Shown: in pieces, positions 7,905-16,067 of the stretch
Layout: each line of letters opens with the position of its first letter
How positions within the stretch are numbered: position 1 is the stretch's first letter
Source of the DNA: Stenotrophomonas maltophilia
Lineage (GTDB): Bacteria; Pseudomonadota; Gammaproteobacteria; Xanthomonadales; Xanthomonadaceae
Reading direction: 5' to 3'
NCBI GenBank assembly: GCA_002363385.1
Contig: DEVL01000003.1
Location: 958,224-1,022,223, forward strand
DNA length: 64,000 nucleotides
Position numbers and translations under genes: made by a program
The notes under the pieces: generated by a model
What the model was told of the DNA's origin: nothing
The model's input: the letters and a program-made list of their open reading frames with translations, nothing else
Databases searched by the model: none

Positions 7905-8581
7905 GGCGTGGTCTCCTGGACCGGCTGTGAGGTATCTGAGTCGGTCGGGGCGGCGGGAGTTCCCGGCGCCTCGGCAGGGGCGGCATCGGCAGGATCGCCG
8001 GCGTTGCGATCACGCACGGCTTCGGCCTCGATCCGCAGCTGCACCTCATCGCCGATCATCGAGGCCCAGCCATTCACGCCGAAGGCGCTGCGGCTGAGCG
8101 TGGCGGTGGCCGAAAAGCCGGCCGTACGACGGAACGGGGGCAGTGGATGGCGCTTGAGCGCATTGAGGGTGACCGCGAGGGTCACCTCGCGGGTCACCCC
8201 GCGGACGGTGAGCTGGCCGGTAACGTTGGCGTGGGTCGGATCAATGGGCTCGACGTGTGTGGAGACGAAGCGTGCCTGAGGAAATCGCTCGCCATCGAGC
8301 AGGTTGCGCGCCAGCGTGGCGGTGTTCCATTTGGCATCGCCCAGGTCCAGCCGCTGGATCGGCACGCTGACCTCCAGTCGCGCGCTGCGCCAGTCCTCCG
8401 GGTCGAACACCAGCACGCCTTCGCTGCCCGATACCGTCCCCAGCGCATGTGAGAAACCGGCATGCTCGACCGCGAACAGTACACGGGTGTGCACCGGATC
8501 CAGCCGATAGCTGTCGGGCGCGGCAAGGGCAAGCAGCGGGGTGGCGGCCAGCAGCAGCGAAAGGGTCAGGCGCTTGAACAC
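7901..8581 (-). CDS. YceI family protein with low-complexity tail
   Basis: A 226-aa YceI domain protein with a signal peptide (VFKRLTLSLLLAATPLLALA) and core blocks YRLDPVHTRVLFAVEHAGFSHA (split here as YRLDPVHTRV and FAVEHAGFSHA), NLLDGERFPQARFVS and GQLTVRGVTREVTLAV. The GTG at 8581 has TGGAGG 8 nt upstream; longer in-frame starts lack any ribosome site. The last 40 residues are Pro/Ala/Asp/Thr-rich and likely disordered, unlike the downstream paralogue. First gene of the YceI / b561 / YceI operon. Confidence 0.9.
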   Translation of the reverse strand: MFKRLTLSLLLAATPLLALAAPDSYRLDPVHTRVLFAVEHAGFSHALGTVSGSEGVLVFDPEDWRSARLEVSVPIQRLDLGDAKWNTATLARNLLDGERFPQARFVSTHVEPIDPTHANVTGQLTVRGVTREVTLAVTLNALKRHPLPPFRRTAGFSATATLSRSAFGVNGWASMIGDEVQLRIEAEAVRDRNAGDPADAAPAEAPGTPAAPTDSDTSQPVQETTP

Positions 8582-8754
8582 GTCGCAGCCTCCATCAGGG
8601 TCTGGAGCGATCATACGCACAGCCATGTCATGGGGCGCAGCGTCATGGCTGCAACAGATCGTGGTGCGCCCGGCAACAGCGCCGAGCGCTTGTGCTGCGT
8701 GCCATGTGATCGACGGAAACAGCCCGTTCCATCCATGGCCGCCGGGCCAGAATG

Positions 8755-8784
8755 CGGACACCGTCCTGATCGCTGTGTGACAAT
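8755..8784 (+). promoter_or_regulatory. Possible promoter of the hybrid kinase cluster
   Basis: CGGACA (8755-8760) and GACAAT (8779-8784) with an 18-nt spacer and a TG just before the second box resemble a sigma-70 promoter. It lies in the 229-bp divergent gap 8582-8810. Weak match, inference only. Confidence 0.3.
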
Positions 8785-8810
8785 CCGGATCAACAGGGAG
8801 ATTCGGATCG

Positions 8811-11800
8811 ATGAGCACGCGCCGCTGGGGTGCAGGCATCGTGCTGTTGGTGCTGTGGTTGTGCGCAGTGCCGTCAGTGTTGGGCGCCGCAGGGACATCG
8901 GCAGAAACGCCACGTTTGCGCCGCCTGAGCGCCGCCGAAGGCATGCCCTCGCGGATGGTGCTGGCTGTCGCCCAGGATCGCCAAGGCTATATCTGGGCGG
9001 GCACCGATGATGGCCTGGCCCGTGTGGACGGGGTCGGCCTTCGGGTCTGGCGCAATGACCCGGCCGACCCGGGCTCGCTGCCCGGCAATGAGGTGGAAAC
9101 CCTGTTGGTAGACCCGCTGGACCGGGTATGGGTGGGCAGCAATGGCGCTGGCTTGAGCATGCTCGGGCCGGATCGCACGGCTTTCGTGCGGTTCCCCGGC
9201 TTGAACGAGGCATGCGAGGGTCAATTCTGGTCGTTGGCCTACGCCTCGCGATCGTTGTGGATCGGCACCAACCAGCACGGCGTGTGCCGGCGCAGCGAAG
9301 ATGGCACGCTGGTGAACTACCAGGCAGACCCGGCCGATCCGCGCAGCCTGCCGGACAACACCATCTACAGCCTGCTGTCCGACCCGCAGGGACGGGTCTG
9401 GATCGGCACATCCAACGGTGTGGCGCGCTGGGATGGCGATGGGTTCACCCGCATCGCGCCTGCGCTGCTCAGTGGAAAAAGCGTGTTCCGCCTGACCCGT
9501 GAGCCTGACGGCACGGTGTGGGCGGGCACCGAAGGCGGCCTGTTCCAGATCGGTACCGATGACCAGGCCCGGCCCGCGCCCTGGACGCTCAGTGCGGACG
9601 TGCGTGCGGCCACGGTCATCCATGATCGCAACGGCGGCTACTGGCTGGGCACGGCCGATGGGCTGTACCGCGGCGACCACCGTGCGATGCGTCTGCTTGC
9701 GGGGGATGCCGGCAGCGGCTTCCTGACGGCACGCAGTGGCGTGCTGGACATGCTGCAGGACCACGAGGGGGGCCTGTGGGTGGCGATGCTGACCCAGGGC
9801 CTGGCGTATCTGCCACCGGACTGGAAGCGCTTCTCCAGCTGGTACCAGCTGGATGGAAAGCCGTTGGACAGCGTCTATCTGCTCGGGGCGGCAGCGGCAG
9901 GCGATGACTACTACATCTCCGGCGCGCACGGGCTTTACCGTCTCGATGCGCAGGGCGAGCTGCGCCAGATCGCCGACGACAAGCAGATCGGTGTCGGCGC
10001 AGCCTGGTCGCTGTTGCCGCGCGAAGACGGGGCCCTGTGGATCGGGCGTGCCGGTCGCTTGAACCTGTACTACCCCGCAACGCACACACTACGCGAATGG
10101 AAGATCGGCGGCGGCGCGGATGTGCGCCAACGCATCGATCTGATCCGGCAGGCGCCCAACGGCGAACTGTGGCTGTCGATCATGAATTTCGGCATCCAGC
10201 GCCGCGATGCGCAGGGCAATGTGCTGGACACGATCCGCAACGATCAGGATCGTGGGCTGGGCGAGGAGCCGGTGGAGCAGATGGTCTTCGATCCGCGCGG
10301 TCAGCTATGGGTGATGGGCGCCGGGGCGGGGCTGCAACGCTGGCGCGAGGGGCGCTTCGAGCGGGTGCCGGGTGTTTCCCAAGGCAGCATTTACGACGCG
10401 GCGTGGACCGGGCCGAATGAGGTCTGGCTGGCGCGGCAGGGGGCGCTGGAGCGCTATGGATGGGATGGGCTGACCATGAGTCTGCGCGAGCGGATCGGCG
10501 CAGCCCAGGGCATGCCCGCCATATCGATGGGGGGGCTGGCGCTGGGCAAGCACGGCCAGGTGTGGGCGACCACGCCACGCGGCCTGATCCGCTGGCACCC
10601 GGATGAGCGACGGCTGCGGCTGTACGACGAACGCGATGGACTGCCGGACGTGGAGTTCAGCAATCGCCCGCCCGTGCAGACGCGCGATGGACGCGTGCTC
10701 GCGGTGACCGCGACCGGGTTGGTCGGCTTCGACCCGGATGTGCCGGACCGGGTGCTGCCGCCCTCACAATTGGTGATCGACAGTGTGCAGGTTCGCCGCG
10801 ACGACGCCGAAGGCCAGCAGATGCTGCCCACGCACGCGCCGATCGTGCTCGGCCCACAGGATCGCGACCTGATCATCTCCGCGCGCCTGCTGTCGTACGC
10901 CAATCCACACGGCAACCGCTACCGCTATCGGGTTTCCGGCTATGACCAGAACTGGGTGATGCAGGCGTCTGATGGCGAGCGCCTGCTGTCGCGCCTGCCG
11001 GCCGGGCATTACCGCATCGAGGTGCAGGCGGCGACCTCGCAGGGAGCCTGGACGCCGCCCAGCACTTTGGCGCTGGAAGTGCGGCCGCCGTGGTGGCGCA
11101 GCAGCTGGGCGATCGTGGGCTACGTGCTGCTTGGCCTGATGACGGTGGCGGCCCTGGCGTACGTGGCGCGTGTGCGCCTTCGGCGTCGCCAGCAATGGCA
11201 GCTCACCGTGCACAAACAGCAGTTGGCCGAGCAGGCCTCGCAGGCGAAGAGCCGCTTCCTGGCGACGCTGGGGCATGAAGTGCGCACCCCCATGACCGGT
11301 GTGCTGGGCATGAGTGAGCTGCTTCTGGCCACCCCGCTGGATGAGGTGCAGCGCGGCTATGCCGGATCGATCCAGCATGCCGGCAAGCACCTGCTGCGAC
11401 TGGTCAACGACGCGTTGGATCTGGCCCGTATCGAAGCCGGGCGCCTGGAGCTGGACCTGCGCCCGTTCGACCTGATGTCGCTGATGGAACAGGTGGATGC
11501 GCTGATGGAGCCGATGGCTCATCACCGTGGCCTGGCATTCGAGCGCAGCTTCAACCTGCCCGGCCCGGTGCAGGTCAGTGGCGATGAAATGCGCGTGCGC
11601 CAGATCCTGATGAACCTGCTGGGCAACGCGATCAAGTTCACCGAACAAGGCCATGTCGGGCTGGGCGTGGAACTGTGCGGTGATGGGCGCGGGCTTGTCT
11701 TCGAGGTATCCGATACCGGACCGGGCATCAATCAGGATCAGCAGGCGCGGCTGTTCCACCGCTTTGAGCAGGCCGATGGGCCACGCACGGCGTCGCGATA

Positions 11801-12377
11801 CGGTGGCAGCGGTTTGGGGCTGGCGATCTGCCAGGAACTGGCGGTGGCCATGGGCGGTCGCATCGGCATCGACAGCCGCCCGGGCCAGGGCGCACGCTTT
11901 ACCGTCGAGCTGCCGTTGCCGTGGGCGCTGTCCGCTGCGGGCATGGTGCGCGACGCGGGCGCGGAACCCCGCACGCCGCTGCCGCCGCTGCGGATCCTGC
12001 TGGTCGAAGACGACCCCACCGTGGCCGACGTGATCGCAGGCCTGCTGCGCACGCGCGGCCACGACGTCGTGCATGTTCTGCACGGCCTGGGGGCCCTGTC
12101 CGAGGTGGCGGCGGGAAGCTTCGATGTCGGGCTTCTCGATCTTGATCTGCCGGCGCTGGATGGCATTGCCATTGCCGGACAGCTGCGTGCAATGGGATAT
12201 GAGCTGCCGTTGATTGCCGTCACCGCACGCTCGGATGCCTATGCAGAGCAGCAGGTGCTTGCAGCGGGCTTCGATGGTTTCCTGCGCAAGCCGGTCACCG
12301 GCGACCTGCTCGTGGATGTCATCGCACAGGCGCGGGCGGGTCGGGCGCTGCATTACGGATCCTCACGCGGGCGGTGA
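8811..12377 (+). CDS. Hybrid sensor histidine kinase with beta-propeller sensor, copy 1 (complete)
   Basis: A 1188-aa membrane hybrid kinase. Order: signal peptide (1-25), periplasmic two-component propeller repeats (about 35-640; many blades of the type GxIWAGTDDGLARVDG), a Y_Y_Y domain (about 690-750, ending LPAGHYRIEVQA), one transmembrane helix (about 765-785), HisKA with LGHEVRTPM (His822), an ATPase domain with LLGNAIKF, DTGPGI and GGSGLGLAI, and a C-terminal receiver with VEDD, phospho-acceptor Asp1110 and Lys1160. All catalytic residues are present. There is no output domain, so phosphate must pass to an unlinked phosphotransfer protein. First of four tandem paralogues; the signal sensed is unknown. 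Confidence 0.93.
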   Translation: MSTRRWGAGIVLLVLWLCAVPSVLGAAGTSAETPRLRRLSAAEGMPSRMVLAVAQDRQGYIWAGTDDGLARVDGVGLRVWRNDPADPGSLPGNEVETLLVDPLDRVWVGSNGAGLSMLGPDRTAFVRFPGLNEACEGQFWSLAYASRSLWIGTNQHGVCRRSEDGTLVNYQADPADPRSLPDNTIYSLLSDPQGRVWIGTSNGVARWDGDGFTRIAPALLSGKSVFRLTREPDGTVWAGTEGGLFQIGTDDQARPAPWTLSADVRAATVIHDRNGGYWLGTADGLYRGDHRAMRLLAGDAGSGFLTARSGVLDMLQDHEGGLWVAMLTQGLAYLPPDWKRFSSWYQLDGKPLDSVYLLGAAAAGDDYYISGAHGLYRLDAQGELRQIADDKQIGVGAAWSLLPREDGALWIGRAGRLNLYYPATHTLREWKIGGGADVRQRIDLIRQAPNGELWLSIMNFGIQRRDAQGNVLDTIRNDQDRGLGEEPVEQMVFDPRGQLWVMGAGAGLQRWREGRFERVPGVSQGSIYDAAWTGPNEVWLARQGALERYGWDGLTMSLRERIGAAQGMPAISMGGLALGKHGQVWATTPRGLIRWHPDERRLRLYDERDGLPDVEFSNRPPVQTRDGRVLAVTATGLVGFDPDVPDRVLPPSQLVIDSVQVRRDDAEGQQMLPTHAPIVLGPQDRDLIISARLLSYANPHGNRYRYRVSGYDQNWVMQASDGERLLSRLPAGHYRIEVQAATSQGAWTPPSTLALEVRPPWWRSSWAIVGYVLLGLMTVAALAYVARVRLRRRQQWQLTVHKQQLAEQASQAKSRFLATLGHEVRTPMTGVLGMSELLLATPLDEVQRGYAGSIQHAGKHLLRLVNDALDLARIEAGRLELDLRPFDLMSLMEQVDALMEPMAHHRGLAFERSFNLPGPVQVSGDEMRVRQILMNLLGNAIKFTEQGHVGLGVELCGDGRGLVFEVSDTGPGINQDQQARLFHRFEQADGPRTASRYGGSGLGLAICQELAVAMGGRIGIDSRPGQGARFTVELPLPWALSAAGMVRDAGAEPRTPLPPLRILLVEDDPTVADVIAGLLRTRGHDVVHVLHGLGALSEVAAGSFDVGLLDLDLPALDGIAIAGQLRAMGYELPLIAVTARSDAYAEQQVLAAGFDGFLRKPVTGDLLVDVIAQARAGRALHYGSSRGR

Positions 12378-12392
12378 GGCTTTCATCGCGTT

Positions 12393-12423
12393 TGTGTCTC
12401 GAACCTGAGATTTCAATCTAAAA
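12393..12423 (+). promoter_or_regulatory. AT-rich gap between kinase copies 1 and 2, possible promoter
   Basis: The gap 12378-12510 contains the only clearly AT-rich patch in the cluster (about 12405-12435). TTGTGT at 12393 and TCTAAA at 12418 could be promoter boxes but the spacer (19 nt) is long. A separate promoter for copies 2 and 3 would fit, but the evidence is weak. Confidence 0.25.
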
Positions 12424-12510
12424 CTTCATTGATTGGGATGTGACGGCCGCACGTTCTGAGCGTCTGTGCAGCCACGGCTTCGTCATACCTTGCTGTTCGA
12501 GCAGCGAAGG

Positions 12511-15500
12511 ATGGTTGGGGTACACGTGGCAGGAGCCCAGTGCGGCCATGCAGGCAAGGGCTGGATCACCTTCATCCTCGTGCTTGCGCTGTTGCTGCCC
12601 GCACGCGCACTGGCCGATGGCCTGGTTACCCTGCCGTGGCCACGGCGGCTGGGCCCGGCCGATGCGTTGCCGACGGCGGCGATCCGGGCGATCGATGAAG
12701 ACCAGGACGGCTACCTGTGGATGGCCAGCGACGATGGCCTGCTGCGCTTTGATGGGCATCGCTTCCGCGCGTGGCGCCGCGAGCAGGGCTTGCCGGACGG
12801 CGACCTGCGCGCCTTGCATGTGGACGCGCAGCAGCGCATCTGGTTGGCCACGGCATCGCAGGGGCTCGTCATGCTGTCGGCGGATCGTCGCGTCTTCCAC
12901 AGCGAGACCGGCGAGCGCGGCGTTGTGTTGCCACGCATCGGTATCGTGCAGGTGACCGGCACGCCCGACGGCACCCTGTGGATCGCAACGAGCGGCCACG
13001 GCCTGTTCGCACGCCAGGCCGACGGCCGCTGGCACAGCGTTCCGCTGCAGCACGATGGCGCGCCGGTGAACCGGATCACCGCCTTGGTGGTCGATCGCCA
13101 GGGGCGGCTCTGGGTCGGCACGCCGCATGCCCTCATGCGCCGCGATGGCGTACGGTTCACCGCCCTGCCGCTGCCGGCAGGCGATCACCAGGGCCTTGCA
13201 ACGCTGTGGGCCGATCCGCAGGGCGGCGTCTGGGGACATACCTGTTGCGATGTGCTCGGCTGGGGCGAGGACGGCGCACGCATTCCATCGCCCCCGCAGC
13301 GGGGCATGCCGGTGCTGCGCAGCACCGAGGGTGAGCTGTGGACGACCGGCCCGACCGGATTGGTCCGGCATCGTATTGGCGACACCGCACAGCCGGTGCC
13401 GCTCCCCGGGCACGACGGCACACCGGTCCGCACGCGGGTGGTGACGGCCTTCCAGGACCGTCTGGGTGGATTGTGGTGGGCAGGGCAGGTTCAAGGCCTG
13501 TGGCATCTGCCTGCACGCTGGCGCCAGTTCGCGCGGCTCCCGGCGGCCGGCAACGGCAGCCCTGGAGTGGAGAGCGGGCACGTGTGGGCAGTGGCGCCCT
13601 CGCGCGGTGAGCGGTTGTGGGTCGCTACGGATGGCGGGCATGTGCAGCGTGTGGATCTGCGCACCGGCACCAGCCGGCTGAGCATCCACTACAGGCCCGA
13701 AGGCATGCGGCAGGCGGCAGTCGGCATGGCCGAGGATCTGCGCGGCCGTCTGTGGTTGGCCAGCGGCAACACGCTCTCCCGCTACGAACCCACCACCGGC
13801 GGGATGCGGCACTGGCTGCTGGATCTGGGCAGCACCGCAGGTGGTGTGGATCTGAAGGCATGCAACGATGGTTCGCTGTGGTTGGCCCGGGTGGACCGGA
13901 TACAACGGCGCGATGCCGATGGCGTGCTTCAACTGTCAGCGGTACCGCAGACGCTGGGGTTGGTGCCGCCCGCTGCGGGGCCACAGTTGCTGTGTGGTGA
14001 GGACGGCTCGCTGTGGGCGACCGATCGCGCCGGTATCAAGCGCTGGCTGCCGGCGCAGGAGCGTTTCGCGGCGGTCGTCGGCGGTCCGGTCGAGGAGGTG
14101 GGTGCCATTGCCCACGGGCGGGATGACCACTACTGGGCCAGCAGCCCCGGTGTGCTGCGCCGCTATCGCTGGGATGGGCAGCAGTTGCGTAAAACCCACA
14201 GCTTCAGCGCGGTGCATGGCTATCCGCAACTGTTGGTGCGGGCGCTGACGGTGGATGAACATGGCGTTGCCTGGGCGGGGGCCGCACGCGGATTGATCCG
14301 GGTCGATCCACACGGAGGCGGCGTCCGCCAGTTCGGCAGCGACGATGGCCTGCCCGCGCATGCGGTACTGCCCCGGCGGCTGATACGCACACCTGGCGGG
14401 CGCGTCGCTGCGGCCGTACACGAAGGCGGGCTGTTGCTGTTCGAGCCGGGCGCGGTCCAGGCCCCGGCACGCATGCCCGGCCTGGTGGTTCACGCGATCA
14501 CGGCCCGGCGAGGCACCCGCCAGATCAGCTTGCCGGCCGGCACTGCGCCGGTGCCGCTCTCCGGTGCTGACCGACATATCCGGGTGGCGGTGCGGCTGTT
14601 GGGCGGCGCACCGACCAGTGTGCAATACCGGTTCCGGTTGCAGGGCCACGATGCGGATTGGGTGTACAGCGGATCGGCCGGGCAGCGTGTTTTCGAGCAA
14701 TTGCCGGTGGGTCTGCATACGCTGGACGTGCAGGCGCGGAAGGGCGATGGCGACTGGTCGTCCATCCGGCACATCGCACTGCAGGTGTGTCCTGCCTGGT
14801 GGCAGACCCCTGTCACCCGTTGGAGCGCGGCTGCGGCCGGCGCAGCTCTGCTGTGGCTGGGTGCATGGGCAGCCCATGCGCGGCGCAGACGCCGGCAGTG
14901 CTGGCGCGCACTGCGCGAACGACAGCGCCAGGCCGAGCAGGCCTCACTGCAGCGCACGCGTTTTCTGACCGCGCTGGGGGCACGCATCCGTGTGCCGATG
15001 ACCGCGGTGCTGGGCTGGAGTGAACTGTTGGCGCGCGCAGCCCTTGCGCCCGCCGAGCGCAGCCGGGTTGAGAGCATTCGTCAGGCCGGCGGCCATCTGC
15101 TGCGGTTGATGGATGACGCACTTGATCTGGCCTGCATCGAATCCGGACGACTGCAACCGCAGGCGGCGCCGTTCCTGCTGCAGCCGCTGCTCGAAGCGGT
15201 CCATGCCCTGTTGCTGCCGGTGGCACAGCGCAAGGGGCTGGTGCTGGCGTGGCGCAGCACGCTGCCGGCGTCTGCACGCTTCAACGGTGATGCTCGGTAT
15301 CTGCGTCAGATCCTGCTCAACCTGCTGGGCAATGCGCTCAAGTTCACCGGACACGGTACGGTTCGGCTGGAGGTGCGCGCTGGCCGCCAGGGCGAAGGGA
15401 TCATGCTGCAGGTGATCGATACCGGCCCGGGGATGAGTGCGACGCAGTGCGCGCGTCTGTTCCAGCCGTTTGAACAGGCTAATGGCGCGCAGACGTTGGC

Positions 15501-16053
15501 GCGCTTCGGGGGCAGTGGCCTGGGCCTGTCCATCTCGCGCGATCTGGCGCGGGCGATGGGCGGCGATATCGACGTGTCGAGCCGGCCGGGCAAGGGGACG
15601 TCTTTCCGGGTCCTGCTGCCGCTGCCGTGCTGCCCTGCGGCCCTGCCGGAGCCGGTGATCCCTGACGTCGTTGGCCAAGGGCCCGAGGACAACCTCCGTG
15701 TGCTGCTGGTGTTGCCGACTACCTCCGTGGCCGAGGTGCTGCAGGCGTTGCTGGCCTCGATGGGGCACGCGGTGGCGACGGCAAGCAGCATTGATGACGC
15801 TGCCGCTGCATCGGTGGGCGACGCGCGCTGGGATCTGGTCGTCAGTGATCCTGACCTGTATCTGGGCGCGGAGCGCAGCGCCGTGGCATTGCAGCGCCGA
15901 TGGCCCGGCATTCCGCGCCTGGCGCTGACCCCGCGCGCGGACATGGCGGCCGAGCGTGACGCGGCGGCCGCCGGGTTCGATCTGTTCCTGCGGCTGCCGG
16001 CGAGCCGGGAGCGGCTGGCGGCGTGCCTGGCGCAATGCCGGAGGCGCGCATGA
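12511..16053 (+). CDS. Degenerate hybrid kinase, copy 2 (phospho-acceptor His missing, ATPase kept)
   Basis: About 1180 aa with the same layout as its neighbours: signal segment (WITFILVLALLLPARALA), propeller blades, Y_Y_Y-like domain, transmembrane helix near 763-785, HisKA-like, ATPase and receiver-like domains. The H-box reads LGARIRVPM where the others read LGHEVRTPM, so the accepting histidine is Ala824. The ATPase motifs are intact: LLGNALKF, DTGPGM, FEQANGAQ and GGSGLGLSI. The receiver has lost the acidic pocket (LPT instead of EDD) and the lysine (RLPA instead of RKPV), though an Asp remains at 1113. The start is uncertain: ATG 12511 is chosen, GTG 12466 is possible. Its stop overlaps the first ATG of copy 3. 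Confidence 0.88.
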   Translation: MVGVHVAGAQCGHAGKGWITFILVLALLLPARALADGLVTLPWPRRLGPADALPTAAIRAIDEDQDGYLWMASDDGLLRFDGHRFRAWRREQGLPDGDLRALHVDAQQRIWLATASQGLVMLSADRRVFHSETGERGVVLPRIGIVQVTGTPDGTLWIATSGHGLFARQADGRWHSVPLQHDGAPVNRITALVVDRQGRLWVGTPHALMRRDGVRFTALPLPAGDHQGLATLWADPQGGVWGHTCCDVLGWGEDGARIPSPPQRGMPVLRSTEGELWTTGPTGLVRHRIGDTAQPVPLPGHDGTPVRTRVVTAFQDRLGGLWWAGQVQGLWHLPARWRQFARLPAAGNGSPGVESGHVWAVAPSRGERLWVATDGGHVQRVDLRTGTSRLSIHYRPEGMRQAAVGMAEDLRGRLWLASGNTLSRYEPTTGGMRHWLLDLGSTAGGVDLKACNDGSLWLARVDRIQRRDADGVLQLSAVPQTLGLVPPAAGPQLLCGEDGSLWATDRAGIKRWLPAQERFAAVVGGPVEEVGAIAHGRDDHYWASSPGVLRRYRWDGQQLRKTHSFSAVHGYPQLLVRALTVDEHGVAWAGAARGLIRVDPHGGGVRQFGSDDGLPAHAVLPRRLIRTPGGRVAAAVHEGGLLLFEPGAVQAPARMPGLVVHAITARRGTRQISLPAGTAPVPLSGADRHIRVAVRLLGGAPTSVQYRFRLQGHDADWVYSGSAGQRVFEQLPVGLHTLDVQARKGDGDWSSIRHIALQVCPAWWQTPVTRWSAAAAGAALLWLGAWAAHARRRRRQCWRALRERQRQAEQASLQRTRFLTALGARIRVPMTAVLGWSELLARAALAPAERSRVESIRQAGGHLLRLMDDALDLACIESGRLQPQAAPFLLQPLLEAVHALLLPVAQRKGLVLAWRSTLPASARFNGDARYLRQILLNLLGNALKFTGHGTVRLEVRAGRQGEGIMLQVIDTGPGMSATQCARLFQPFEQANGAQTLARFGGSGLGLSISRDLARAMGGDIDVSSRPGKGTSFRVLLPLPCCPAALPEPVIPDVVGQGPEDNLRVLLVLPTTSVAEVLQALLASMGHAVATASSIDDAAAASVGDARWDLVVSDPDLYLGAERSAVALQRRWPGIPRLALTPRADMAAERDAAAAGFDLFLRLPASRERLAACLAQCRRRA

Positions 16054-16067
16054 GCAGGGAGGTGCCG

